DNA of 64,000 nt from the NCBI GenBank assembly GCA_964036295.1, contig OZ038467.1, positions 10,515,170 through 10,579,169 of the forward strand, in the 5' to 3' direction. Positions within the stretch are counted from its first letter, which is position 1. Every line of letters starts with the position of its first letter. This stretch comes from Plumapathes pennacea (Eukaryota; Cnidaria; Anthozoa; Antipatharia; Myriopathidae). The translations under genes and the position numbers were made by a program. Of the stretch, positions 24,357 through 38,099 are shown piece after piece. The notes under the pieces are model-generated. The model saw nothing but the letters and a program-made list of their open reading frames with translations. It was not told where the DNA came from and ran no database searches.

Positions 24357-25432
24357 ATACCACAGCGCAGCAAGAATTTCTCTGCTAATATTAATCAGTT
24401 TGGCCTGAAATTCACTAAGAAGAATTGACCAACAAATCTTTAAATTGAATTATGGATTAGATTTGAAAGTAAGGATTTATGGAGATATAGCAAGAAAACA
24501 ACGCAATTGGCCTTAAACTCTTCTATTTAGAACACGTTAACTGTTGCTCGATGATCTGATCGTATGGTCGGTTATCTAAAATGTCGAAGATTGCACACAG
24601 ACATTTTTATCATAGCATTAGAGAGCCTTCTTAAATGTTTCATGCGAGTTTGACATTAGGCCAAAACATAATGGGCAATTTGCGACAAATGAAAAACCCT
24701 ATAGCTTTCTTCTCTTAAATGGCTGTGGTTGACAAATCATTTTACCACCATGTACAAAGATTTCTCTGCCAATATTCATTAGCTATGGATTGGATTATAA
24801 ACTTATGATATATGTCGCAAAAGAAAGAGTAAAAGTTTAAAAAGAAAAAAGAAAAAGAAAAATTAAAAATCCGAGTATTTAACCCTGCCCGATGACAACA
24901 CACCGGTGGGTCGGGGGAGAGCTGCCCGGCCCCCAAGCCAGATCGAGGAGCAACTCGCCAACACCCGCGAAACTTCCAGACCGAACGGGGAGAGATAATC
25001 CGGCCCCCAAGCCGTGGTGAATTATCCCTTGCCGAGAAGAGTGCGATAGTGGTGTCAGCCTAACTTGTTAGTAATATGTATCCAATCTGCTATATAGCCT
25101 CGGAGACACCAGATCCTTCGTCCATATGGGATGTGCCTTTGTATCGTCGCTTCTTCTATTACAAATAATTGCAACGGCGGCTCATGATAGCTTGCTTTAG
25201 TTCTCTTCACATCCCATAATCATTTTATATCCGAGTTTTGCGCTCACAGTTTACATTTAATGCCGCGTCAATAGCGGCTTGCAAGCTGTGATGTCAGCGC
25301 ATGCGCACTGGGATTTTGGACTGATGGGCTCAACCTGTGTTTATTGCAATATAAACGTTTCATGCGAGTCTATTTTTGTGCCCAAAAGTAGTATTTTCCG
25401 CAAAAAAAAAAAAAAAAAAAAAAAAATTACCA

Positions 25433-25536
25433 AAATCCCGACCATCCTTAGCAGGATCCCGACCATCCTTAGCAGGATCCCAACCATCCTTAGCAGGATC
25501 CCGACCATCCTTAGCAGGATCCCCGACTATCCTTAG
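25433..25536. repeat. 21-bp minisatellite block 5, about 5 units
   Basis: TTAGCAG-type units, with one CCAACC variant. Confidence 0.9.
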
Positions 25537-26659
25537 ATAGCTCTTTTTTATTTCATTTTATTTTTTTTAATGGCCGATGTTGACAATTCTTTTTACCACA
25601 GCGCAGCAAGAATTTTTCTGCTAATATTAATCACTTTGGCCTGAAATTCACTAAGAAGAATTGACCAACATATATCTGTGCATTGAATTATGGATTAGAT
25701 TTGAAAGTAAGGATTTATGGAGATATAGCAAGAAACAACGCAATTGGCCTTAAACTCTTCTATTTAGCACACGTTAATTGTTGCTCGATGATCTGATCGT
25801 ATGGTCCGTTATCTAAAATGTCGAAGATTGCACACAGACAATTTTGTCATAGCATTAGAGAGCCATCTTGAATGTTTCATGCGAGTCTGACATTAGGCCA
25901 AAACATAATGGGCAATTTGCGACAAATGAAAAACCCTATAGCTTTCTTCTCTTAAATGGCTGTGGTTGACAAATCATTTTACCACCATGTACAAAGATTT
26001 CTCTGCCAATATTCATCAGCTATGGGTTGGATTATAAACTTATGATATATGTCGCAAAAGAAAGAGTAAAAGTTTAAAAAGAAAAAAGAAAAAGAAAAAT
26101 TAAAAAACCGAGTATTTAACCCGGCCCGATGACAACACACCGGTGGGTCGGGGGAGAGCTGCCCGGCCCCCAAGCCAGATCGAGGAGCAACTCGCCAACA
26201 CCCGCGAAACTTCCAGACCGAACGGGGAGAGATAATCCGGCCCCCAAGCCGTGGTGAATTATCCCTTGCCGAGAAGAGTGCGATAGTGGTGTCAGCCTAA
26301 CTTGTTAGTAATATGTATCCAATCAGCTATATAGCCTCCGAGACACCAGATCCTTCGTCCATATGGGATGTGCCTTTGTATCGTCGCTTCTTCTATTACA
26401 AATAATTGCAACGGCGGCTCATAATAGCTTGCTTTAGCTCCCTTCACATCCCATAATCATTTAATATCCGAGTTTTGCGCTCATAGTTTACAGTTAATGC
26501 CGCGTCAATAGCGGCTTGCAAGCTGTGATGTCAGCGCATGCGCACTGGGATTTTGGACTGATGGGCTCAACCTGTGTTTATTGCAATATAAACGTTTCAT
26601 GCGAGTCTATTTTTGTGCCCAAAAGTAGTATTTTCCGCAAAAAAAAAAAAAAATTACCA

Positions 26660-26911
26660 AGATCCCGACCATCCTTAGCAGGATCTGCGACCATCATTAG
26701 CTGGATCCCGACAATCCTTAGCTGGATCCCGACCATCCTTAGCTGGATCCCGACCATCCTTAGCAGGATCCCGACCATCCTTAGCAGGATCCCGACCATC
26801 CTTAGCAGGATCCCGACCATCCTTAGCAGGATCCCGACTATCCTTAGCTGGATCTCGACTATCTTTAGCAGGATCCCGACCATCTTTAGCAGGATCCCCG
26901 ACCATCCTTAG
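26660..26911. repeat. 21-bp minisatellite block 6, about 12 units
   Basis: Mix of AGCAGG and AGCTGG units, ending in the CATCTTTAGC variants. Confidence 0.9.
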
Positions 26912-28044
26912 ATAGCTCTTTTCTATTTTCTTCTTTTTTTTTTTAATGGCCGATGTTGACAATTCTTTTTACCACAGCGCAGCAAGAATTTCTCTGCTAA
27001 TATTAATCGGTTTGGCCTGAAATTTACTAAGAAGTATTGACCAAAATAAATCTGTGCATTGAATTAAGGATTAGATTTGAAAGTAAGGATTTATGGAGAT
27101 ATAGCAAGAAAACAACGCAATTGGCTTGAAACTCTTCTATTTAGAACACGTTAACTGTTGCTCGATGATCTGTTCGTATGGTCGGTTATCTAAAATGTCG
27201 AAGATTGCACACAGACATTTTTATCATAGCATTAGAGAGCCTTCTTAAATGTTTCATGCGAGTCTGACATTAGGCCAAAACATAATGGGCAATTTGCGAC
27301 AAATGAAAAACCCTATAGCTTTCTTCTCTTAAATGGCTGTGGTTGACAAATCATTTTACTACCATGTACAAAGATTTCTCTGCCAATATTCATCAGCTAT
27401 GGATTGGATTATAAACTTATGATATATGTCGCAAAAGAAAGAGTAAAAGTTTAAAAAGAAAAAAGAAAAAGAAAAATTAAAAAACCGAGTATTTAACCCA
27501 GCCCGATGACAACACACCGGTGGGTCGGGGGAGAGCTGCCCGGCCCCCAAGCCAGATCGAGGAGCAACTCGCCAACACCCGCGAAACTTCCAGACCGAAC
27601 GGGGAGAGATAATCCGGCCCCCAAGCCGTGGTGAATTATCCCTTGCCGAGAAGAGTGCGATAGTGGTGTCAGCCTAACTTGTTAGTAATATGTATCCAAT
27701 CTGCTATATAGCCTCCGAGACACCAGATCCTTCGTCCATATGGGATGTGCCTTTGTATCGTCGCTTCTTCTATTACAAATAATTGCAACGGCGGCTCATA
27801 ATAGCTTGCTTTAGCTCCCTTCACATCCCATAATCATTTAATATCCGAGTTTTGCGCTCACAGTTTACATTTAATGCCGCGTCAATAGCGGCTTGCAAGC
27901 TGTGATGTCAGCGCATGCGCACTGGGATTTTGGACTGATGGGCTGAACTTGTGTTTATTGCAATATAAACGTTTCATGCGAGTCTATTTTTGTGCTCAAA
28001 AGTAGTATTTTCCGCAAAAAAAAAAAAAAAAAAAAAATTACCAA

Positions 28045-28190
28045 GATCCCGACCATCCTTAGCAGGAACCCCGACCATCCTTAGCAGGATCCCGACCATC
28101 CTTAGTTGGATCCCGACCATCCCTAGCTGGATCCCGACCATCCTTAGCAGGATCCCGACCATCCTTAGCAGGATCCCCGACCATCCTTAG
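28045..28190. repeat. 21-bp minisatellite block 7, about 7 units
   Basis: AGCAGG, AGTTGG and AGCTGG variants of the same unit. Confidence 0.9.
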
Positions 28191-29317
28191 ATGGCTCTTT
28201 TTTTATTTTATTTAATTCTTTTAATGGCCGATGTTGACAATTCTTTTTACCACAGCGCAGCAAGAATTTCTCTGCTAATATTAATCGGTTTGGCCAGAAA
28301 TTTACTAAGAAGAATTGACCAAAATAAATCTGTGCATTGAATTATGGATTAGATTTGAAATTAAGGATTTATGGAGATATAGGAAGCAAACAACGCAATT
28401 GGCCTTAAACTCTTCTATTTAGAACACGTTAACTGTTGCTCGATGATCTGTTCGTATTGTCGGTTATCTAAAATGTCGAAGATTGCACACAGACATTTTT
28501 GTCATAGCATTAGAGAGCCATCTTGAATGTTTCATGCGAGTCTGACATTAGGCCAAAACATAATGGGCAATTTGCGACAAATGAAAAACCCTATAGCTTT
28601 CTTCTCTTAAATGGCTGTGATTGACAAATGATTTTACCACCATGTACAAAGATTTCTCTGCCAATATTCATCAGCTATGGATTGGATTATAAACTTATGA
28701 TACATGTCGCAAAAGAAAGACTAAAAGTTTAAAAAGAAAAAAAGAAAAAGAAAAATTAAAAAACCGAGTATTTAACCCGGCCCGATGACAACACACCGGT
28801 GGGTCGGGGGAGAGCTGCCCGGCCCCCAAGCCAGATCGAGGAGCAACTCGCCAACACCCGCGAAACTTCCAGACCGAACGGGGAGAGATAATCCGGCCCC
28901 CAAGCCGTGGTGAATTATCCCTTGCCGAGAAGAGTGCGATAGTGGTGTCAGCCTAACTTGTTAGTAATATGTATCCAATCTGCTATATAGCCTCCGAGAC
29001 ACCAGATCCTTCGTCCATATGGGATGTGCCTTTGTATCGTCGCTTCTTCTATTACAAATAATTGCAACGGCGGCTCATAATAGCTTGCTTTAGCTCCCTT
29101 CACATCCCATAATCATTTAATATCCGAGTTTTGCGCTCATAGTTTACAGTTAATGCCGCGTCAATAGCGGCTTGCAAGCTGTGATGTCAGCGCATGCGCT
29201 TCTGGGATTTTGGACTGATGGGCTGAACTTGTGTTTATTGCAATATAAACGTTTCATGCGAGTCTATTTTTGTGCCCAAAAGTAGTATTTTCCGCAAAAA
29301 AAAAAAAAAATTACCAA

Positions 29318-29588
29318 GATCCCGACCATCCTTAGCAGGATCCGGACCATCCTTAGTAGGATCCCGACCATCCTTAGCTGGATCCCGACCATCCTTAGCA
29401 GGATCCCGACCATCCTTAGCTGGATCCCGACCATCCTTAGCTGGATCCCGACCATCCTTAGCAGGATCCCGACCATCCTTAGCTGGATCCCGACCATCCT
29501 TAGCTGGATCCCGACCATCCTTAGCAGGATCCCGACCATCCTTAGCAGGGTCCCGACCATCCTTAGCAGGATCCCCGACCATTCTTAG
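29318..29588. repeat. 21-bp minisatellite block 8, about 13 units
   Basis: AGCTGG and AGCAGG units alternate in a roughly three-unit pattern. Confidence 0.9.
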
Positions 29589-30712
29589 ATTTTTTTTTTA
29601 TTTTCTTTTCTTTTTTTTAATGGCCGATGTTGACAATTCTTTTTACCACAACGCAGCAAGAATTTCTCTGCTAATATTAATCGGTTTGGCTTGATATTTA
29701 CTAAGAAGAATTGACCGAAATAAATCTGTGCATTGAATTATGGATTAGATTTGAAAGTGAGGATTTATGGAGATATAGCAAGAAAACAACGCAATTGGCT
29801 TGAAACTCTTCTATTTAGAACACGTTAACTGTTGCTCGATGATCTGTTCGTATGGTCGGTTATCTAAAATGTCGAAGATTGCACACAGACAATTTTGTCA
29901 TAGCATTAGAGAGCCATCTTGAATGTTTCATGCGATTCTGACATTAGGCCAAAACATAATGGGCAATTTGCGACAAATGAAAAACCCTATAGCTTTCTTC
30001 TCTTAAATGGCTGTGATTGACAAATGATTTTACCACCATGTACAAAGATTTCTCTGCCAATATTCATCAGCTATGGATTGGATTATAAACTTATGATACA
30101 TGTCGCAAAAGAAAGACTAAAAGTTTAAAAAGAAAAAAGAAAAAGAAAAATTAAAAAACCGAGTATTTAACCCGGCCCGATGACAACACACCGGTGGGTC
30201 GGGGGAGAGCTGCCCGGCCCCCAAGCCAGATCGAGGAGCAACTCGCCAACACCCGCGAAACTTCCAGACCGAACGGGGAGAGATAATCCGGCCCCCAAGC
30301 CGTGGTGAATTATCCCTTGCCGAGAAGAGTGCGATAGTGGTGTCAGCCTAACTTGTTAGTAATATGTATCCAATCTGCTATATAGCCTCCGAGACACCAG
30401 ATCCTTCGTCCATATGGGATGTGCCTTTGTATCGTCGCTTCTTCTATTACAAATAATTGCAACGGCGGCTCATAATAGCTTGCTTTAGCTCCCTTCACAT
30501 CCCATAATCATTTAATATCCGAGTTTTGCGCTCAGAGTTTACATTTAATGCCGCGTCAATAGCGGCTTGCAAGCTGTGATGTCAGCGCATGCGCTTCTGG
30601 GATTTTGGACTGATGGGCTGAACTTGTGTTTATTGCAATATAAACGTTTCATGCGAGTCTATTTTTGTGCCCAAAAGTAGTATTTTCCGCAAAAAAAAAA
30701 AAAAAATTACCA

Positions 30713-30880
30713 AGATCCCGACCATCCTTAGCAAGATCCCCGACCATCCTTAGCAGGATCCCGACCATCCTTAGCTGGATCCCGACCATCCTTAGCTGGA
30801 TCCCGACCATCCTTAGCAGGATCCCGACCATCCTTAGCAGGATCCCGACCATCCTTAGCAGGATCCCCGACCATTCTTAG
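30713..30880. repeat. 21-bp minisatellite block 9, about 8 units
   Basis: Same unit; ends with the ATTCTTAG variant shared with blocks 8 and 11. Confidence 0.9.
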
Positions 30881-31997
30881 ATTTTGTTTTTTATTTTGTT
30901 TTTTTTTTTAATGGCCGATGTTGACAATTCTTTTTACCACAACGCACCAAGAATTTCTCTGCTAATATTAATCGGTTTGGCTTGAAATTTACTAAGAAGA
31001 ATTGACCGAAATAAATCTGTGCATTGAATTATGGATTAGATTTGAAAGTAAGGATTTATGAAGATATAGCAAGAAAACAACGCAATTGGCTTGAAACTCT
31101 TCTATTTAGAACACGTTAACTGTTGTTCGATGATTTGTTCGTTTGGTCGGGTATCTAAAATGTCGAAGATTGCACACAGACATTTTTGTCATAGCATTAG
31201 AGAGCCTTCTTGAATGTTTCATGCGAGTCTGACATTAGGCCAAAACATAATGGGCAATTTGCGACAAATGAAAAACCCTATAGCTTTCTTCTCTTAAATG
31301 GCTGTGGTTGACAAATCATTTTACCACCATGTACAAAGATTTCTCTGCCAATATTCATCAGCTATGGATTGGATTATAATTTTATGATATATGTCGCAAA
31401 AGAAAGAGTAAAAGTTTAAAAAGAAAAAAGAAAAAGAAAAATTAAAAAACCGAGTATTTAACCCGGCCCGATGACAACACACCGGTGGGTCGGGGGAGAG
31501 CTGCCCGGCCCCCAAGCCAGATCGAGGAGCAACTCGCCAACACCCGCGAAACTTCCAGACCGAACGGGGAGAGATAATCCGGCCCCCAAGCCGTGGTGAA
31601 TTATCCCTTGCCGAGAAGAGTGCGATAGTGGTGTCAGCCTAACTTGTTAGTAATATGTATCCAATCAGCTATATAGCCTCCGAGACACCAGATCCTTCGT
31701 CCATATGGGATGTGCCTTTGTATCGTCGCTTCTTCTATTACAAATAATTGCAACGGCGGCTCATAATAGCTTGCTTTAGCTCCCTTCACATCCCATAATC
31801 ATTTAATATCCGAGTTTTGCGCTCAGAGTTTACATTTAATGCCGCGTCAATAGCGGCTTGCAAGCTGTGATGTTAGCGCATGCGCTTCTGGGATTTTGGA
31901 CTGATGGGCTGAACTTGTGTTTATTGCAATATAAACGTTTCATGCGAGTCTATTTTTGTGCCCAAAAGTAGTTTTTTCCGGAAAAAAAAATTACCAA

Positions 31998-32458
31998 AAT
32001 CCCGACTATCCTTAGCAGGATCCCCGACCATCCTTACCTGGATCCCGACCATCCTTAGCTGGATCCCGACCATCCTTAGCAGGATCCCGACCATCCTTAG
32101 CAGGATCCCGACCATCCTTAGTAGGATCCCGACCATCCTTAGCTGGATCTCGACCATCTTTAGCAGGATCCCGACCATCCTTAGCAGGATCCGGACCATC
32201 CTTAGCAGGATCCCGACCATCCTTAGCAGGATCCCGACCATCCTTAGCAGGATCCCGACCATCCTTAGTAGGATCCCGACCATCCTTAGCTGGATCTCGA
32301 CCATCTTTAGCAGGATCCCGACCATCCTTAGCAGGATCCGGACCATCCTTAGCAGGATCCCGACCATCCTTAGCAGGATCCCGACCATCCTTAGCAGGAT
32401 CCCAACCATCCTTAGCAGGATCCCGACCATCCTTAGCAGGATCCCCGACCATCCTTAG
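31998..32458. repeat. 21-bp minisatellite block 10, about 22 units with a 147-bp higher-order repeat
   Basis: Seven-unit sets with variant order AGTAGG, AGCTGGATCT, CATCTTTAG, CCGGACC are repeated twice in tandem (about 32060-32345), giving a higher-order period of 147 bp. Confidence 0.9.
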
Positions 32459-33579
32459 ATAGCTCTTTTTTTTTTTTCTTTTTTTTTTTTTTAATGGCCG
32501 ATGTTGACAATTCTTTTTACCACAGCGCAGCAAGAATTTCTCTGCTAATATTAATCGGTTTGACCTGAAATTTACTAAGACGAATTGACCAACATATATC
32601 TGTGCATTGAGTTATGGATTTGATTAGAAAGTGAGGATTTATGGAGATATAGCAAGAAAACAACGCAATTGGCTTGAAACTCTTCTATTTAGAACACGTT
32701 AACTGTTGCTCGATGATCTGTTCGTATAGTCGGTTATCTAAAATGTCGAAGATTGCACACAGACATTTTTGTCATAGCATTAGAGAGCCATCTTGAATGT
32801 TTCATGCGAGTCTGACATTAGGCCAAAACACAATGGGCAATTTGCGACAAATGAAAAACCCTATAGCTTTCTTCTCTAAATGGCTGTGGTTGAAAAATGA
32901 TTTTACCACCATGTACAAAGATTTCTCTGTCAATACTCATCAGCTATGGATTGGATTATAAACTTATGATATATGTCGCAAAAGAAAGAGTAAAAGTTTA
33001 AAAAGAAAAAAGAAAAAGAAAAATTAAAAAACCGAGTATTTAACCCGGCCCGATGACAACACACCGGTGGGTCGGGGGAGAGCTGCCCGGCCCCCAAGCC
33101 AGATCGAGGAGCAACTCGCCAACACCCGCGAAACTTCCAGACCGAACGGGGAGAGATAATCCGGCCCCCAAGCCGTGGTGAATTATCCCTTGCCGAGAAG
33201 AGTGCGATAGTGGTGTCAGCCTAACTTGTTAGTAATATGTATCCAATCAGCTATATAGCCTCCGAGACACCAGATCCTTCGTCCATATGGGATGTGCCTT
33301 TGTATCGTCGCTTCTTTTATTACAAATAATTGCAACGGCGGCTCATAATAGCTTGCTTTAGCTCCCTTCACATCCCATAATCATTTAATATCCGAGTTTT
33401 GCGCTCAGAGTTTACATTTAATGCCGCGTCAATAGCGGCTTGCAAGCTGTGATGTCAGCGCATGCGCTTCTGGGATTTTGGACTGATGGGCTGAACTTGT
33501 GTTTATTGCAATATAAACGTTTCATGCGAGTCTATTTTTGTGCCCAAAAGTAGTTTTTTCCGGAAAAAAAAATTACCAA

Positions 33580-33788
33580 AATCCCGACTATCCTTAGCAG
33601 GATCCCCGACTATCCTTAGCTGGATCCCGACCATCCTTAGCTGGATCCCGACCATCCTTAGCTGGATCCCGACCATCCTTAGCTGGATCCCGACCATCCT
33701 TAGTAGGATCCCGACCATCCTTAGCTGGATCTCGACCATCTTTAGCAGGATCCCGACCATCCTTAGCAGGATCCCCGACCATTCTTAG
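33580..33788. repeat. 21-bp minisatellite block 11, about 10 units
   Basis: Mostly AGCTGG units, then AGTAGG, AGCTGGATCT and CATCTTTAG as in block 10. Confidence 0.9.
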
Positions 33789-35705
33789 ATAGCTCTTTTT
33801 TATTTATTTATTTATTTTTTTTAATGGCCGATGTTGACAATTCTTTTTACCACAGCGCAGCAAGAATTTCTCTGCTAATATTAATCGGTTTGGCCTGAAA
33901 TTTACTAAGAAGAATTGACCGAAATAAATCTGTGCATTGAATTATGGATTAGATTTGAAAGTAAGGATTTATGGAGATATAGCAAGAAAACAACGCAATT
34001 GGCTTGAAACTCTTCTATTTAGAACACGTTAACTGTTGCTCGATGATCTGTTCGTATGGTCGGTTATCTAAAATGTCGAAGATTGCACACAGACATTTTT
34101 GTCATAGCATTAGAGAGCCTTCTTGAATGTTTCATGCGAGTCTGACATTAGGCCAAAACATAATGGGCAATTTGCGACAAGTGAAAAACCCTATAGCTTT
34201 CTTCTCTTAAATGGCTGTGATTGACAAATAATTTTATCACCATGTACAAAGATTTCTCTGCCAATATTCATCAGCTATGGATTGGATTATAAACTTATGA
34301 TATATGTCGCAAAAGAAAGAGTAAAAGTTTAAAAAGAAAAAAGAAAAAGAAAAATTAAAAAACCGAGTATTTAACCCGGCCCGATGACAACACACCGGTG
34401 GGTCGGGGGAGAGCTGCCCGGCCCCCAAGCCAGATCGAGGAGCAACTCGCCAACACCCGCGAAACTTCCAGACCTAACGGGGAGAGATAATCCGGCCCCC
34501 AAGCCGTGGTGAATTATCCCTTGCCGAGAAGAGTGCGATAGTGGTGTCAGCCTAACTTGTTAGTAATATGTATCCAATCAGCTATATAGCCTCCGAGACA
34601 CCAGGCCCTTCATCCATATGGGATGTACTTCTGTATCGTCGCTTCTTCTATTACGAATAATTGCAACGGCGCCGGCTCATAATAACCATGTTTTAGCTCC
34701 CTTAATATCCCATAATCATTTAATATCCGAGTTTTGCGGTGAGAGTTTATGTTTAATGCCGCGTCAATAGCGGCTTGCAAGCTGTGATGTCAGCGCATGC
34801 GCTTCTGGGATTTTGGGCTGATGGGCTGAACTTGTGTTTACTTCTATATAAACGTTTCATGCGAGTCTATTTTTGTTCCCAAAAGGAGTATTGTCCGGGA
34901 AAAAAAATGCACAGGTTGCCATAGCTCTTTTTTAATTTCTTTTTTTTATTGATTGCCGATTTTTGACGATTGTTTTTACCACAGCGCAGCAAGAATTTCT
35001 CTGCTAATATTAATTGCTTTGGCCTGAAATTCACTAAGAAGAATTCTCAAGCAGAGATCTGTGCATTGAGTTATGGATTTGATTAGAAAGTAAGGATTTA
35101 TGGAAATATAGCAAGAAAACAACGCAATTGACTTGAAGCTCTTCTATTTAGAACACGTTAACTGTTGCTCGATGATCTGTTCGTACGGTCGGTTATCTAA
35201 AATGTCGAAGATTGCACACAGACATTTTTGTCATAGCATTAGAGAGCGTTTTTGAATGTTTCGTGCGAGTCTGACATTAGGCCAAAACATAATGGGCAAT
35301 TTCCGACAAATGAAAATGCCTATAGTTTTCGTCTCCTGAATGGCTGTTGTTGACAAATCATTTTACTACCACGTGCAAAGATTTCTCTGCCAATATTCAT
35401 TAGTTATGGATTGGATTATAAACTTATGATATGTCGCAAAAGAAACAGTGAAACTTTTTAAAGAAAAAAGAAAAAGAAAAATTGAAAATCCGAGTATTTA
35501 ACCCGGCCCGATGACAGCATACCGGTGGTTTGGGGGAGAGCTGCCCGGCCCCAAGCCAGATCGAGGAGCAACTCGCCAACACCCGCGAAACTCCCAGACC
35601 GAACGGGCAGAGATAATCCGGTCCCCAAGCCGTGGTGAGTTATCCCTTTCCCAGAAGAGTGCGATAGTGGTGTCAGCCTAACTTGTTAGTAATATGTATC
35701 CAATG

Positions 35706-36007
35706 AGCGTGTTTTTCCGTGTTTTTCGATGTATTCCTATTGATTCCCCTGTATTCGCATGTATTCCTATGTATTCGTATGTATTCCCGTGTTTTTCCAT
35801 GTATTGTTCGACCAATCAGAACGTGGCTTTTATTGTGACTATCACTATCTATTCCCCTGTATTCTCATGTATTCTCATTTATTCCATGTATTTCTATATA
35901 TTTTTGTGTATTCCCGTGTATTCATATGTATCCTCATGTCTATTCCCATTTATTCTCGTGTAATCCCATGCATTTCTGTGTATGTATTCCTACGTATTCT
36001 CCTGTCT
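35706..36007. repeat. 10-bp minisatellite TGTATTCCYA, left arm
   Basis: About 25 imperfect units of TGTATTCCCA/TGTATTCCTA type on the plus strand, starting where the satellite array ends. A unique stretch at about 35800-35850 interrupts it. The same unit occurs inverted at 37004-37232. Confidence 0.85.
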
Positions 36008-37003
36008 TTCAGGCTCGGATCCAGTCCGTTTCACAAAAGCGGTCTACTACGGAAACTGGACAGACTTGAACTATTTAACCACGCTTGTATTTACAATAAG
36101 TACATCGCGTTATACTCGGCTCTACAAACATGGGTTTGCTAAGACTTATTATTTAATGGTCAATACTTTATCCATTTTACATGCAGTGTCAGATTATCGC
36201 TCTGCCTTTCATTTGCTGGCATATGGTAGCATACTTTTGGAGAGGGTTGCAGGAATTCTTTCTTCATGGCAAATAAGTTTGTAATAACGTGGCAGTCACC
36301 AGTATTTGCTAGACTGGAGTACCTCAAAGCACGTAGATATAGAAATTTGATTTTGGAGCGTCCCGCGATTGAACGATAAAATTGTTGATTTAGAACGCAA
36401 GTGTGTCTTATTAATCAATTAAGAAACCAATGATTCTTTCTCAAGCATGTTCTAACTGAAAACACAGGTGTCTTATTAACCAATTAAAATATTTTACGTT
36501 GACAGCATGGTTTGGGGGAGTGAAGTTGTTGTATAACAAATCGAGATTAAAAGAAGCTGAGGTTGTACGGGAATTTAACGGTCAAGGAAATCATAGCATT
36601 TGATAATAAAACTCGAAAGAAAACTTCTGGCCTATATATTGAGACCACAGCTAACAGTGTGTTTAATATATCGTGTCATAATGCTTTTGTAACCTTACGT
36701 AACTATTTGAATCCAAAACAACAACAAAGCACATTTACACTCTACAGGCAGCGCAAGCTTCAGGGAGTAAAATTGTTGCATAACAAATCGAAAATAAAGA
36801 GCATATGTACACTCCACAGAGGGTGCAGGATTTGGGGGTAGAATTATTGCATAACAACTCAAGACTAAAATATACCATAAATGTTTAAATGAGCCCCTAC
36901 AGAATCCAGTTGTAAAGAACGACTGACAACACCGCTATTGCTAGTTTTATGAAAATAATACAAGCTCCACCAAGAAGTGATCGTTTCAAATACTTACGTA
37001 AAC
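36008..37003. other. Spacer between inverted minisatellite arms, no gene recognised
   Basis: About 1 kb of AT-rich sequence with no recognisable coding family, RNA gene or splice pattern. It may be the interior of a fold-back element. Confidence 0.4.
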
Positions 37004-37232
37004 GTGGGAATACATGGGAATACAAAGGAATACGTAGGAAAACATAGGAATACATAGGAATACATGGGAATACAAGGGAATACATGGGAATACATGGGAA
37101 AACACGGGAATACACGGGAATACATAGGAATACATGGGAATACAAAGGAATACATGAGAATACATGGGAAAACACGGGAAGACATAGGAATACAAAAGAA
37201 TACAGAGGAATATATAGGAATACATAAGAGGA
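37004..37232. repeat. 10-bp minisatellite, right arm (inverted)
   Basis: About 23 units of GGAATACATR type, the reverse complement of the arm at 35706-36007. Confidence 0.9.
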
Positions 37233-38099
37233 CACTATATACGTTTTACATGATATTGGGATGCGTGGTGTATAGCATACACGAGAGCTCGTGATGTTCG
37301 TCGCATGCACTCGTTCACTGGGAACTAGTATGTGGTCAAATGTTATACATTGGCCTATCAGGACGCAGGAATTTCGTCGGTCAAAATTTTAACGGTTCGA
37401 AGTTTCGCGATAGTTCGTACAGACGGAAATCTGTTGTTGTGCTTGTGAAATTTAGCTTTTATTTAACTATTTATATAAGGATACTTTCATATACAGAAAT
37501 TGTATTTACTACATGTAGATCATCTGTTATACTATTTTTCTTTTTACTGTTAATATGGCCACAAACTATACAGGCCGGGAAAGTTAATCCTATTGTTTTC
37601 TTCCTGCTTGCGAGCACATTGTACAATTATATGAAAAAAGCACAGATCAAACCTGGAAGGACACTTTGATATATTACTAGATTATCAGTTATACTTTTTT
37701 TCATTGCTGCTAATGGCCATGCAACAAAGTACTTATAGTCCTCAATGATGTGTATACCAAGTGACGATAGTTTTCAGGATAGTTGTTAGGTACTGAGTGA
37801 TCATTGGTCATTATATTATTACACATGTATCTACATAGAGAATGCTGACATAAACATTTTGAAATTTTAAACTTCTCTGAGTTAATGGGATATTAGTTTT
37901 ATAGACATTTCACAATCAATGTCACAGATTTTCATACTTTAAATCTCCCTCCTTATTCCAAGGGAAACAAAAAACAGCTATTTGTACTGAATTTTATACA
38001 TGATTATGTTTCACTTATACATGTAAAAATAATGGTTGCTGTGTTGGCAGGATCAGTTTCAATGAGATATTTTGGAATAAATGTTATTGGTATCAGTTC
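37233..38099. other. AT-rich sequence without recognised features
   Basis: No gene, RNA or transposon is recognised. The 109-codon plus-strand frame at 37340-37669 has no recognisable domain. Confidence 0.4.

Larger units (their letters stand above)
19326..35701. repeat. Satellite array: about 12 monomers of 1.1-1.8 kb with an internal 21-bp minisatellite
   Basis: The invariant block beginning CCGAGTATTTAACCC recurs at about 19407, 21200, 22494, 23753, 24871, 26108, 27485, 28764, 30159, 31450, 33032, 34362 and 35490, giving spacings of 1118-1793 bp. Each monomer in order has a Pol III-like remnant with two hairpins (about 200 bp), a GTCAGCGCATGCGC-containing block, an A-run, the 21-bp minisatellite (2-32 units), a T-rich stretch, and about 500 bp of AT-rich sequence. 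The length difference comes mostly from minisatellite copy number. The last monomer has no minisatellite and the array is cut at about 35701. A diverged single copy of the core is at 58080-58540 and another fragment starts at 63753. There are no genes; the hydrophobic and charged open frames here are minisatellite translations. Confidence 0.95.

Noticed and set aside
19326-35701. CRISPR-like array of direct repeats
   Set aside because: Repeats are adjacent with no unique spacers, the genome is animal, and the monomers are over 1 kb.
36997-37310. YSFVFPCIP-type repetitive protein
   Set aside because: Translation of the 10-bp minisatellite; different frames give similar repeats.
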